In this document: positions 1-8,228 of the stretch, in pieces
Layout of the letters: every line of letters begins with the position of its first letter
How positions within the stretch are numbered: position 1 is the stretch's first letter
From: CAMLFJ01 sp035524955
GTDB taxonomy: Bacteria > Methylomirabilota > Methylomirabilia > Rokubacteriales > CSP1-6
Direction: 5' to 3'
Length of the DNA stretch: 64,000 nt
Assembly: GCA_035524955.1 (NCBI GenBank)
Contig: DATLFG010000045.1
Span: forward strand, 1-64,000
Position numbers and translations under genes: made by a program
The notes under the pieces: model-generated
Told to the model about the DNA's origin: nothing
Database searches by the model: none
What the model saw: the letters and a program-made list of their open reading frames with translations, nothing else

Positions 1-1368
1 CCGGCCGTGCGTGAGCTGGGCCGCCAGCAGCGCGGCCGCCACCTGCGCCCGGTCGGTCACGCTCGCGTAGAGGCGCCGCGCGTGCCCCTGCAGATACGCG
101 CACCAGGCCACCGCCCGCGCCGCCGCGCCGCCCGAGACCGGCCCGGTCGGCCCGCCGGCCGCGCCGTCGATCAGATGCCCGATCAACGCGAGCGACGGCA
201 TCAGCGACCGATACTTCGCCACGTGCGAGCGCCACACCGGGTGGTCCGCCTCGGCGCGCAGCCTCTGCTCGACGGCCCCCCGCCACGCGTCGAAGCACTC
301 TTGGGCCGCCGCCTCGAAACGCAGGAAGGGCAGTTCCTCGGGCGTCAGCTCCTCCGCGCCGAGCGTCGCCGGCTCCAGGGTGGTCAGCCGCTGGAAGACC
401 TCGTTCACGCGCGCCCGCGCCTCCGCGTTCGGCCAGCGATCGACGTTCCGCCACGGCCCCCCGCCGTCGGGCCACACCGCCAGCTGGAAGCGCTGAAGCA
501 GCCCGTCATCCCCGCGCCCGGCAAAGACCTCCCGCAGGTACCGCTCGAGCGGGCCCGGTTGGATCCCGCCGAGCACGGAGAGACAGGCGGCCCGAATGTG
601 CAGCGTCCCTCGCCCGATCCGATCGTATGTGTACGCCCCCGTGCCGTTCCAGGCTTCGCAGTAAAAGGCCCGGTCGTTTTCATGCCCCCGCCGGTCCATC
701 GTGTGCAGGAACCCACTCAACTCGTCCCGAAACAGCAGCAGGCCGTTGGGATTCTGGTTCAGCAGCTCGCCCAGCTTTTCCACCGTCGTGTCGTTGACCA
801 GGTAGCGCTGCTCGACCGGTGGTGGCTCACGCCGCCCCGGCTCCACGGGCTCCTGGAGGGCCTCCGGCGGCTCTTGGTTCGCGACCGCCTCGCGCAACCG
901 CCGGGCGAGATCGTGGCGCCGCGCCTTCTGCTCGGCGACCCGCATGCGCTGGGCGAGGCGCTGCTCCTCATCCCGCGCCTGGGCGTCGGTGACCAGCCGA
1001 CGGAGCGGGCGGAGCGCTTCGGCGAGGGCCGGACTTTTCATGCTCCCCGGCGCGCCCACCGCGAGCCCCCAGAGGGTGGGCACCACGGCCCAGTCATCCT
1101 GCCGCTTCGGCCGGATCGCGATCTGCCGCCCGATGACCGCCGCCGCCGCCACCATGGCGCCCACGGCGACGAAGTCCGGCGGGCATTGGATCCGGTCGGC
1201 GACGTCCGCCACCCAGGGGGCGAGCGCGGCAGGTAAGAGGGCGAGGCTGAACGGGGGCACAGGCGGCCGGCCCTGTGGGACGGGCTGGGGCTCAGGCCAC
1301 GGCACGTTCCGCAGCCTCGCGGTCCCGGGCTTCCGATGCCCCGTCCGGCGGCCGACCATGGGGCGCAT
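1..1368 (-). CDS. DUF3987 family protein, C-terminus beyond window edge
   Basis: The minus-strand frame is open from ATG 1368 to the left edge (about 456 codons visible, no stop). It contains the DUF3987 signature: a NQNPNGLLLFRDELSGFL segment, then FYCEAWNG, a SVLGGIQPGPLERYLRE segment, and GDDGLLQRFQLAVWP, which resembles the ATPase/helicase-like core of these proteins. The N-terminal 100 residues are proline- and arginine-rich and less conserved, so a slightly later start is possible. DUF3987 proteins occur mostly in prophages, plasmids and integrative elements next to primase functions; an accessory replication role is an inference. Its 5' end abuts a truncated dehydrogenase gene, suggesting this is the end of an integrated element. 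Confidence 0.8.
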   Translation of the reverse strand, partial: MRPMVGRRTGHRKPGTARLRNVPWPEPQPVPQGRPPVPPFSLALLPAALAPWVADVADRIQCPPDFVAVGAMVAAAAVIGRQIAIRPKRQDDWAVVPTLWGLAVGAPGSMKSPALAEALRPLRRLVTDAQARDEEQRLAQRMRVAEQKARRHDLARRLREAVANQEPPEALQEPVEPGRREPPPVEQRYLVNDTTVEKLGELLNQNPNGLLLFRDELSGFLHTMDRRGHENDRAFYCEAWNGTGAYTYDRIGRGTLHIRAACLSVLGGIQPGPLERYLREVFAGRGDDGLLQRFQLAVWPDGGGPWRNVDRWPNAEARARVNEVFQRLTTLEPATLGAEELTPEELPFLRFEAAAQECFDAWRGAVEQRLRAEADHPVWRSHVAKYRSLMPSLALIGHLIDGAAGGPTGPVSGGAAARAVAWCAYLQGHARRLYASVTDRAQVAAALLAAQLTHGR

Positions 1369-1479
1369 CACGGTGTCTCCGTCACGCCATCTCCTCGTCG
1401 CTCGCGGATCTCTCCCTCAGCGCTTAAGATGAAGCATCGCGTGCGATCACACCGAAAATTCGGGTACCAAAGTATCCAG

Positions 1480-1935
1480 GACGCCACGCCGATCATGGAG
1501 GAGAAGCCGGTCTTCGACCGCGACGACTTCTACCAGGCCCCGCTTGGCGGCACCCGCGAGCAGGGCTCGCACAAGGGCTATGGCTTCGCGCTGATGGCCG
1601 AGGTGCTGTCCACGCTGCTGGCGGGCGCGCTGCCCACCATGCTCGATCCGGGGAGCGGATCCAAGAACCAGTTCGCCGCCTACGACATCGCGGCGTTCAC
1701 CGACCCCGAGCGGTTCAAGGACACGATGGACGACATGCTCCGGACCCTGCGCACCGCCGCGCCCGCGCCGGGCCAGGAGCGTGTGCTCTACCCGGGGCTG
1801 TCCGAGGCGGAGGAGCTCGCGCATCGTCGCGCCCACGGGATCCCCCTCCACAAGGAAGTGATCCAGTGGTTCGGCGAGTGCACACGCGAGATGGGGTTGC
1901 CCCCGCTGGCTACTTCTCCAGCGTCCGCTTCATGA
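1480..1935 (+). pseudogene. 5'-truncated malate/L-lactate dehydrogenase (Ldh2/AllD family)
   Basis: Only the last 150 or so residues of an NAD(P)-dependent Ldh2/MDH2-type oxidoreductase remain. The recognisable part begins near DATPIMEEKPVF and includes the family block GTREQGSHKGYGFALMAEVL and the C-terminal segment with ELAHRRAHGIPL. Full-length members have about 340-360 residues, so the Rossmann-like substrate and cofactor region is missing. Upstream in-frame sequence (1336-1479) has no resemblance to the family and is more AT-rich near 1450-1480. An ATG at 1495 could start a short peptide, but it would lack the active site. The truncation point faces the DUF3987 gene, consistent with integration into this gene. 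Confidence 0.75.
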
Positions 1936-2068
1936 CCCCCATGCCCTGCTCGATCATGCCCTGGATGTGGCCGGCGACCTCGTCCGGCAGCAGGTCGGCG
2001 ATCCAGACGATCCGGCTCTGCCCCTGACCCTCGGCGAAGACCTGCATCGAGGCGGAGAGGGAGAACAC
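1910..2068 (-). pseudogene. SRPBCC / polyketide cyclase C-terminal remnant
   Basis: About 53 residues, from FSLSASMQVF through VWIADLLPDEVAG to the end EQGMGVMKRTLEK, match the C-terminal strand and long helix of SRPBCC (START-like, polyketide_cyc2) proteins of about 140-150 residues. The N-terminal two thirds are absent; upstream the frame runs into the palindromic repeat at 2089-2130 and then the tail of the glycolipid-binding gene. An open frame with a start at 2188 exists, but its first 35 residues are repeat-derived. The 3' end overlaps the truncated dehydrogenase tail-to-tail by 26 bp. Probably non-functional. Confidence 0.6.
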
Positions 2069-2088
2069 CTGCCCTCGTCCCTGCCCGT

Positions 2089-2130
2089 CCCCTCTCCCCT
2101 CAGGGGAGAGGGAAGGTTGGGGGGTGGTCT
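2089..2130. repeat. G-rich palindromic repeat, locus 1
   Basis: Inverted repeat cctctcccct / aggggagagg (2091-2111, one-base loop) followed by a G-rich tail. It belongs to the family seen at nine other places in this window. It supplies the last codons and the stop codon (tca at 2100-2102) of the minus-strand glycolipid-binding gene and sits at the broken edge of the SRPBCC remnant. Confidence 0.7.
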
Positions 2131-2714
2131 CCTGACTGGAGCAGCCGCCGCGCGATCCCCGGGTAATCCAGCACGAGCCCGTGGCCATCCACGTCCAGCT
2201 CCGCCACGAAATCCGAATCGAGTCCCCGGAACCGCCACCGCGCCCCGGCGGCCCCGCGATCGAGCAGCGTGTACTCCTGCCGCGCCGGCTGGATGGTCAG
2301 CGCGGGCAGTACGACCCACGCCACGTCGAGGGTCACCGGCCGGCCGACGACCGCGGCCGCCAGGCGCCGCATCGGCAGCGTGTTGGTGAAGGGCGACGGA
2401 TAGATGTCGATGTCCACGCAGTCGTCGAGGGCCAGGGCCGTGCCGGTGGCCGCATCGGTCCAGCGACCGCGGCCGTCGGCCCGGATGTCGAGGACGCGCG
2501 GCGGGGTCTCGAGCAGCTCGATCCGCGCGCGCCTCACCGTCCAGCCCTCGTCGCACTCCACCACGTAGCGCGCGCGGAACGGCCGGCCGTCGTCGTCGAC
2601 CGCGAGGATCAGGCTGTCCGCGCGCACGCCCGGGTCCCCCGAGTCCATGGACAGCCGCAGATGCTCGAGCCCACGGCCGTCCCAGGCCGCCCAGAGCACG
2701 TCGACCGTCGCCAT
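2100..2714 (-). CDS. Putative glycolipid-binding family protein (DUF1089)
   Basis: A protein of 204 residues matching the putative glycolipid-binding family (PF06475/DUF1089) over nearly its whole length: N-terminal VLWAAWDGRGLEHLRL, the block DCVDIDIYPSPFTNTLPMRR at mid-protein, and the C-terminal FVAELDVDGHGLVLDYPG. No signal peptide, so probably cytoplasmic; the molecular function is not established. The start at ATG 2714 is chosen because family members begin close to the VLW motif. The last ten or so residues come from a palindromic repeat, which also provides the stop codon. It is divergently arranged with the Ada/AlkA gene. Confidence 0.8.
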   Translation of the reverse strand: MATVDVLWAAWDGRGLEHLRLSMDSGDPGVRADSLILAVDDDGRPFRARYVVECDEGWTVRRARIELLETPPRVLDIRADGRGRWTDAATGTALALDDCVDIDIYPSPFTNTLPMRRLAAAVVGRPVTLDVAWVVLPALTIQPARQEYTLLDRGAAGARWRFRGLDSDFVAELDVDGHGLVLDYPGIARRLLQSGDHPPTFPLP

Positions 2715-2827
2715 GGCGCGTATGATCCCAGACCGAGCGCGAGCGCGCTGGCGGGATCCGGACCCGATCACCGACGGGGTCCGAAACCCGCGAGACGGGG
2801 AGGCCTCCGGTGCGTGATGATGGGCCC

Positions 2828-4471
2828 ATGGACCTGGACCCCGACGCCTGTTACCGGGCCATCGCCACCCGCGACGCCCGATTCGACGGCCGGCTCTTCA
2901 TCGCGGTGAAGACGACCGGCATTTATTGCCGCCCGATCTGCCCGGCCCGGACCCCGAAGCGCGAGAACCTCGTCTTCTATCCGTCGGCGGCCGCCGCCCA
3001 GGAGGCGGGCTTCCGCCCCTGTCTGCGCTGCCGGCCCGAGACCGCGCCCGACCTCGGGGTCTGGCGCGGCACGTCGAACACGGTCTCTCGCGCGCTCGCG
3101 CTGATCGAGAAGGGCGGGCTCGATGGCGCCGACGTCGAGGCCCTCGCGGAGCGACTGGGAGTGGGCGAGCGGCAGCTCCGCCGGCTCTTCCGCCGGCATC
3201 TGGGCGCCTCCCCGATCGCGGTCGCACAGACCCGTCGCGTGCTCCTGGCCAAGCACCTGATCCACGAAACGCGCCTGCCGATGTCCGAGGTCGCGCTCGC
3301 GGCGGGCTTCGGCAGCATCCGCCGGTTCAACGAGACGTTCCAGCGGCTCTTCGGCCGCGCGCCGAGCACGCTGCGGCGCGGGGGGGCGGCGCCGACCGGG
3401 CCGACGGGGGAAGTCGTGATCCTGCTCCCCTATCGCCCGCCCTACGACTGGCCGGCCATGCTCGCGTTCCTCCGGGCGCGCGCGATTCCCGGCGTCGAGA
3501 CGGTCACGCGTGATGGCTACGCGCGCACGATCGAGATCGGTGGCGCCCACGGCACGGTCGCGGTGCGCCCCACCGCCCTCAACGCGCTGCGGGCCACGAT
3601 CCAGTTCCCGCAGCTCTCCGCCCTGCCCACGATCGTCGCGCGCCTGCGGCGTGTCTTCGATCTCGTCGCCGACCCGGAGGTGATCGGGGCTCACCTCGCG
3701 GAAGATCCCGCGCTCGCCCCGCTGGTCGCGGCCCGGCCGGGTCTGCGGGTGGCGGGAGCGTGGGACGGGTTCGAGCTCGCGGTGCGCGCCCTCCTCGGCC
3801 AGCAGATCACCGTGACCGCGGCGGTGGGCCTGGCCGGCAAGCTCGTGGCGACCTACGGCAAGCCGCTGACCGGCGCGATCCGGGGATTCGACGGGCTCAC
3901 CCACGTCTTCCCCGGTCCAGAGCGGCTGGCGGAGGACGATCTGTCGGGCCTCGGCCTGACCCGGGCGCGCGCGGCCGCGCTCGGCTCCCTGGCGCGCGCG
4001 GTGATCGCGGACCCGGAGCTCTTCGGTCCCCGGCGGAGCCTCGACGAGGCGATCGTGAAGCTTCGCGCGCTCCCAGGTGTCGGCGAGTGGACCGCGCAGT
4101 ACATCGCGATGCGGGAGATGCGGGAGCCCGACGCGTTCCCCGCCGCCGATATCGGCCTGATGCGCGCGCTGGCCGACCGGAAGGGGCGCCGGCCGAGCCC
4201 CGCCGCGCTGCTTGCCCGCGCCGAGCGCTGGCGGCCCTGGCGCGCGTATGCCGCGCAACACCTGTGGGCGTCCCAGGGGATGAGCTATGATCGCGGGAAG
4301 GTCCTCCGTGACGATCGATCTCCTCTACGGCCGCTCCACCCTGCCCGTCCGGCCGCCCGCCGGCTGCGTGCCGACGGTGATCGAGAAGCGCGCGATGCCG
4401 GTGCTGGCCGAGCCCCTGGCCGCCGTCGAGCGCGCCCTGGCCGAGCCCGCCGGCCACCCGCCGCTACGTGA
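2828..4471 (+). CDS. alkA: Ada/AlkA fusion: DNA-3-methyladenine glycosylase II with Ada-type sensor
   Basis: Multidomain alkylation-repair protein. Residues 1-75 form an Ada zinc domain with Cys34, Cys38, Cys65 and Cys68 (GIYCRPICPAR, FRPCLRCRPE), equivalent to the zinc ligands and methyl-acceptor cysteine of Ada. An AraC-type helix-turn-helix follows (about 85-185), then an AlkA N-terminal domain and an HhH-GPD glycosylase domain with LPGVGEWTAQYIAMRE and the catalytic Asp near residue 441 (FPAADIGL). It should excise alkylated bases and sense methyl damage, possibly autoregulating. ATG 2828 is preferred over GTG 2810 by family alignment. Homology ends near HLWAS (about 4275); the last 60 residues are read-through into larA, overlapping it by about 165 bp. 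Confidence 0.9.
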   Translation: MDLDPDACYRAIATRDARFDGRLFIAVKTTGIYCRPICPARTPKRENLVFYPSAAAAQEAGFRPCLRCRPETAPDLGVWRGTSNTVSRALALIEKGGLDGADVEALAERLGVGERQLRRLFRRHLGASPIAVAQTRRVLLAKHLIHETRLPMSEVALAAGFGSIRRFNETFQRLFGRAPSTLRRGGAAPTGPTGEVVILLPYRPPYDWPAMLAFLRARAIPGVETVTRDGYARTIEIGGAHGTVAVRPTALNALRATIQFPQLSALPTIVARLRRVFDLVADPEVIGAHLAEDPALAPLVAARPGLRVAGAWDGFELAVRALLGQQITVTAAVGLAGKLVATYGKPLTGAIRGFDGLTHVFPGPERLAEDDLSGLGLTRARAAALGSLARAVIADPELFGPRRSLDEAIVKLRALPGVGEWTAQYIAMREMREPDAFPAADIGLMRALADRKGRRPSPAALLARAERWRPWRAYAAQHLWASQGMSYDRGKVLRDDRSPLRPLHPARPAARRLRADGDREARDAGAGRAPGRRRARPGRARRPPAAT

Positions 4472-5594
4472 GCTCGCCCGCGGCAAGCGCACCGCCTGCA
4501 TCCTGATCTGCGACATCACTCGGCCGGTGCCGAACGGCCTCTTCCTGCCCTCGCTGATCCGGACCCTGCTGGACGCGGGCGTGCCGCGCCGGGGCGTCAC
4601 GGTGCTGGTCGCGACCGGGCTCCACCGGCCCAACGAAGGCCAGGAGCTGGCCGAGCTGGTGGGCGACCCGTGGGTGCTCGAGACGGTGACCGTGGCGAAC
4701 CACGACGCCCGGGCGGACGAGGATCACGTGCTGCTCGGCCGGACGCCGGGGCGCGGCACGGTGGTGCGGCTCGACCGCCGCCTGGTCGAGGCCGATCTCC
4801 GGATCGCCACCGGCCTGGTGGAGCCGCACTTCATGGCGGGCTGGTCGGGCGGGCGCAAGGTCATCGCGCCCGGCGTCGCGCACGCCGAGACCATCACGAC
4901 GTTCCACAACGCCGCCTTCATGGCGCACCCGCGCGCGGCCAACTGCGTGCTCGACGGCAACCCGCTCCACGAGGAGCAGCTCGCCATCGTCGGGATGCTG
5001 GGCGGCGCGCTGGCGCTCAACACCGTGATCGACGACCGGCGGCGGCCGGCCTTCATCAACTTCGGCGAGGTGATCCAGAGCCATCTCCGGGCGGTGGACT
5101 TCGCCGCCGGCTACGCGCGGGTGCCGGTCGGCCGCCGCTTCCAGACCGTGGTCACCAGCGCGGCCGGCTACCCGCTCGACCGCACGTACTACCAGACCGT
5201 GAAGGGCATGGTAGGCCCGCTCGACATCCTCGAGCCGGGCGGCGATCTCATCGTCGCCTCCGCCTGCTCGGACGGCATGGGGTCGAAGCACTATGTCGAG
5301 GCGCAGCGCCGCCTGGTGGACCTGGGCGCCGACGGGTTCGCGTCGAGCATCGCGGGGAAGCCGCACGCCGACATCGACGAGTGGCAGACCCAGATGCAGC
5401 TCAAGCCCATGCGGGTCGGCCGCGTGCGGCTCTACAGCGACGGCCTCGAGGCGCACGACGCGGCCCTGACCGGCGTGGAGTGCGTGACCGATCTCACGAC
5501 CGCGATCGCGGACAGCATGGCGCGACACCGCGACCCGCGCGTGGCCTTCGTCCCCGAGGGGCCCTACGTGGTGCCGGTGCACGAGGAGGCCTGA
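4308..5594 (+). CDS. larA: LarA-type nickel-dependent racemase family protein (DUF2088)
   Basis: Member of the lactate racemase LarA family (DUF2088). Visible blocks: N-terminal IDLLYGRSTLPV, CDITRPVPN in the nucleotide-like fold, VATGLHRPN, GLVEPHFMAGWSGGRKVIAPG and a Gly-rich KGMVGPLDILEPGGDLIVAS. LarA enzymes use a nickel-pincer nucleotide to racemise alpha-hydroxy acids; many paralogues act on other 2-hydroxy acids, so the substrate here is uncertain. No larB, larC or larE is visible, so the cofactor genes must lie elsewhere. GTG 4308 with GGGAAGG six bases upstream is taken as start; ATG 4287 is an in-frame alternative. The stop overlaps the next ATG by one base (TGATG). Confidence 0.8.
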   Translation: MTIDLLYGRSTLPVRPPAGCVPTVIEKRAMPVLAEPLAAVERALAEPAGHPPLRELARGKRTACILICDITRPVPNGLFLPSLIRTLLDAGVPRRGVTVLVATGLHRPNEGQELAELVGDPWVLETVTVANHDARADEDHVLLGRTPGRGTVVRLDRRLVEADLRIATGLVEPHFMAGWSGGRKVIAPGVAHAETITTFHNAAFMAHPRAANCVLDGNPLHEEQLAIVGMLGGALALNTVIDDRRRPAFINFGEVIQSHLRAVDFAAGYARVPVGRRFQTVVTSAAGYPLDRTYYQTVKGMVGPLDILEPGGDLIVASACSDGMGSKHYVEAQRRLVDLGADGFASSIAGKPHADIDEWQTQMQLKPMRVGRVRLYSDGLEAHDAALTGVECVTDLTTAIADSMARHRDPRVAFVPEGPYVVPVHEEA

Positions 5595-7183
5595 TGCTCG
5601 ACGCGGTGATCGTCGGCGCGGGGTTCGCCGGGCTCTACATGCTCCACCGCCTGCGCGGGCTCGGGCTCGCCGCGCGCGTCTACGAGGCGGGGAAGGGCGT
5701 CGGCGGCACCTGGTACTGGAACCGCTACCCCGGCGCGCGCTGCGACGTCGAGAGCATGGACTACTCGTACTCGTTCTCGGACGCGCTGCAGCAGGAGTGG
5801 CGCTGGACCGAGCGCTACGCGGCCCAACCCGAGATCCTGAAGTACATCAACCACGTGGCGGACCGCTTCGACCTGCGCCGGGACGTCCAGCTCGAGACGC
5901 GCGTGACCGCCGCTACCTTCGACGAGGCGACCGGCCGCTGGGCCGTCGAGACGGACCGTGGCGGCCGCGTGTCGGCCCGCTTCTGCATCATGGCCACCGG
6001 CTGCCTCTCGGACGCGCAGGTGCCGGACATCGCGGGCCGCGAGTCCTTCGCGGGCCCGTGGTACCACACCGGCAGGTGGCCCCACGAGGGCGTGGACTTC
6101 ACCGGCCGGCGGGTCGGCATCATCGGGACCGGGTCGTCCGCGATCCAGTCCATCCCGATCGTCGCCGGGCAGGCCGCGCATCTCTTCGTCTTCCAGCGCA
6201 CGCCCAACTACAGCATGCCCGCCCAGAACGCGCCGCTCGATCCCGAGTACGAGCGGCGCGTGAAGGCAGGCTACGCCGACTTCCGGCGCCAGGCCCGCGA
6301 GTCGCGGGTCGGCTTCGTGGTCGACCGGAGCGGGGACTCCGCGCTGGCGGTGCCCGAAGAGGAGCGGCGGCGCGAGTACGAGAAGCGCTGGAGGCGGGGC
6401 GGGCTCGGATTCTCGGCCGCGTATGCCGACCTGCTCACGAACAAGGAGGCCAACGACACCGCGGCCGAGTTCTTCCGGGCGAAGATCCGGGCGATCGTCC
6501 GCGACCCGGAGCTCGCGCGGGCCTTGACCCCGACCGACTATCCGCTCGGCACCAAGCGCCTCTGCGTGGACACCGGCTACTACGACACCTTCAACCGGGA
6601 CAACGTCACGCTGGTGGATCTCCGCAAGACGCCGATCGAGGCCATCACGCCGCGGGGCGTGCGGACGACCGAGGCCGAGTACCCGGTGGACGCCCTCGTC
6701 TTCGCCACCGGCTTCGACGCGATGACCGGCGCGTTGCTCGCCATCGACATCCGCGGGCGGGGCGGCCGGCGCCTCCAGGAGGCGTGGGCCGCGGGGCCGC
6801 GTACCTATCTCGGCCTCTCGATCGCCGGCTTCCCCAACTTCTTCACGATCACCGGCCCGGGCAGCCCGTCCGTGCTCAGCAACATGATCGTCTCGATCGA
6901 GCAGCACGTGGACTGGATCGCCGACTGCCTCGCCTACCTCGACCGCCAGGGGCACGCCACCATCGAGCCGACCGCGGACGCCCAGGAGGTGTGGGTCCGG
7001 CACGTCAACGAGGTGGGCCACATGACGCTCTACCCGCTCGCCCCGTCGTGGTACATGGGCGCGAACGTCCCCGGCAAGCCCCGCGTCTTCATGCCCTACA
7101 TCGGCGGCGTCGGCGTCTACCGGCAGAAGTGCGACGAGGTCGCCGCCAAGGGCTACGAGGGCTTCGCCCTCGGCCGCCGCTGA
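5594..7183 (+). CDS. Baeyer-Villiger-type flavin monooxygenase
   Basis: A class B flavoprotein monooxygenase of 529 residues. FAD motif GAGFAGLYML lies near residues 8-17, followed by GVGGTWYWNRYPGARCDVES, typical of cyclohexanone monooxygenase relatives. The BVMO fingerprint FxGxxxHxxxWP is complete (SFAGPWYHTGRWP, about 150-162), and a second Rossmann motif GIIGTGSSA binds NADPH. It should insert oxygen next to a ketone or oxidise a related substrate; the natural substrate cannot be told. The start overlaps the larA stop, and GAGGAGG lies about 6 bases upstream, indicating translational coupling with larA. Confidence 0.9.
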   Translation: MLDAVIVGAGFAGLYMLHRLRGLGLAARVYEAGKGVGGTWYWNRYPGARCDVESMDYSYSFSDALQQEWRWTERYAAQPEILKYINHVADRFDLRRDVQLETRVTAATFDEATGRWAVETDRGGRVSARFCIMATGCLSDAQVPDIAGRESFAGPWYHTGRWPHEGVDFTGRRVGIIGTGSSAIQSIPIVAGQAAHLFVFQRTPNYSMPAQNAPLDPEYERRVKAGYADFRRQARESRVGFVVDRSGDSALAVPEEERRREYEKRWRRGGLGFSAAYADLLTNKEANDTAAEFFRAKIRAIVRDPELARALTPTDYPLGTKRLCVDTGYYDTFNRDNVTLVDLRKTPIEAITPRGVRTTEAEYPVDALVFATGFDAMTGALLAIDIRGRGGRRLQEAWAAGPRTYLGLSIAGFPNFFTITGPGSPSVLSNMIVSIEQHVDWIADCLAYLDRQGHATIEPTADAQEVWVRHVNEVGHMTLYPLAPSWYMGANVPGKPRVFMPYIGGVGVYRQKCDEVAAKGYEGFALGRR

Positions 7184-7221
7184 TCCGGGCGCGGCCCTTC
7201 TCCTCTGATGCCGGTCCGGTG

Positions 7222-8142
7222 ATGCCCCTCCGAGCGCTGTGGTCGCTGGCGCGCGAGACGGTCACCGACTTCCTCGGCGAGTCGCCCTTCCAGGTGGCGG
7301 CCGCCCTGTCCTTCTACACGCTCCTGTCGCTGTCGCCCCTCGTCCTGATCGTGGTCGGGATCGCCGGGCTGGTGTGGGGCGAGGCGGCCGCGCGGGAACA
7401 GCTCCTGGATCAGGTCACTCAGCTGGTCGGCCCCGCCGGCACCGAGACCATCCGCACCGTGCTCACGCACGCGGCCGAGCGCGGGCGGAGCGTCACCTCG
7501 ATCGTGATCGGTCTCGTCACCCTCCTGCTCGGGGCCACGACCGTGTTCGCCCAGCTCCAGACCGCCCTCAACCACATGTGGAACGTCCGCACCGCGCCGA
7601 CCCGTCACGCGTTCTGGAGCCTCGTCCGCACCCGGCTCCTGTCCCTCGCGCTGGTCCTCGTGCTCGGCTTCCTCCTCCTGGTGTCGCTCCTGATCAGCGC
7701 GGCCCTGGCCGCGCTCGAGGCGTACCTCGTCCGGGCCGTCCCCGGCGTGGACCTCGGCTGGCACGCCCTCAACCTGGTGCTCTCTCTCGCGATCATCGCG
7801 CTGCTGGTCGCGATGATCTTCAAGTTCCTGCCCGACGTCCGGATCCGGTGGGCGTGGGCGTGGTTCGGTGGCTTCGTGACCTCCGCCCTCCTCGGGATCG
7901 GCAAGTACCTGATCGGCCTGTACCTGGGACAGGCCAGCGTCGCCTCGTCGTACGGGGCGGCCGGGTCCCTCGTCGTCTTCCTGGTGTGGATCTACTACTC
8001 CTCCCTGATCTTCCTGCTGGGCGCCGAGCTCACCCAGGTCTACGCGCGCCGGCGCGGCGTGGCCATCGAGCCCGCCGCCTACGCCGAGATCGTGCCGCGC
8101 CACTCAGCGCGGCATGATGCCCCAAACTCGGACCGTTCATGA
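7222..8142 (+). CDS. YihY/BrkB family inner-membrane protein
   Basis: A 306-residue integral membrane protein of the YihY/virulence-factor BrkB family. It has about six hydrophobic segments and the family blocks FQVAAALSFYTLLSLSPL at the N-terminus, FAQLQTALNHMWNV mid-protein, and SVASSYGAAGSLVVFLVWIYYSS followed by LGAELTQVYAR near the C-terminus. The function is not firmly known; some members have been proposed as transporters. It follows the monooxygenase by 38 bp and may be its last operon partner. The stop codon lies inside a 14-bp palindrome (8133-8146) between two convergent genes. Confidence 0.88.
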   Translation: MPLRALWSLARETVTDFLGESPFQVAAALSFYTLLSLSPLVLIVVGIAGLVWGEAAAREQLLDQVTQLVGPAGTETIRTVLTHAAERGRSVTSIVIGLVTLLLGATTVFAQLQTALNHMWNVRTAPTRHAFWSLVRTRLLSLALVLVLGFLLLVSLLISAALAALEAYLVRAVPGVDLGWHALNLVLSLAIIALLVAMIFKFLPDVRIRWAWAWFGGFVTSALLGIGKYLIGLYLGQASVASSYGAAGSLVVFLVWIYYSSLIFLLGAELTQVYARRRGVAIEPAAYAEIVPRHSARHDAPNSDRS

Positions 8143-8218
8143 ACGGACACCCCGCGAGTCGGACGGGTCCTGGCACCGCGGGCGCCACCCGTCCGGTCTC
8201 GGTCGAGCCCGTTCATGA
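8133..8218. repeat. Palindrome/hairpin cluster between convergent genes
   Basis: Contains a perfect 14-bp palindrome ccgttcatgaacgg (8133-8146), a nine-bp stem cggacgggt/acccgtccg with an 18-base loop (8160-8195), and a second cccgttcatga half-site (8208-8218). Read on the minus strand, 8216-8181 matches 33041-33076 with one insertion and one substitution, so it belongs to a dispersed element. The hairpin could also end transcription of both flanking genes, but there is no T-tract. Confidence 0.6.
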
Positions 8219-8228
8219 GTAGTCCGGG

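Noticed and set aside
7..1236. + strand open frame of about 410 codons at the left edge
   Set aside because: It is the shadow of the DUF3987 gene, whose minus-strand translation shows clear family motifs.
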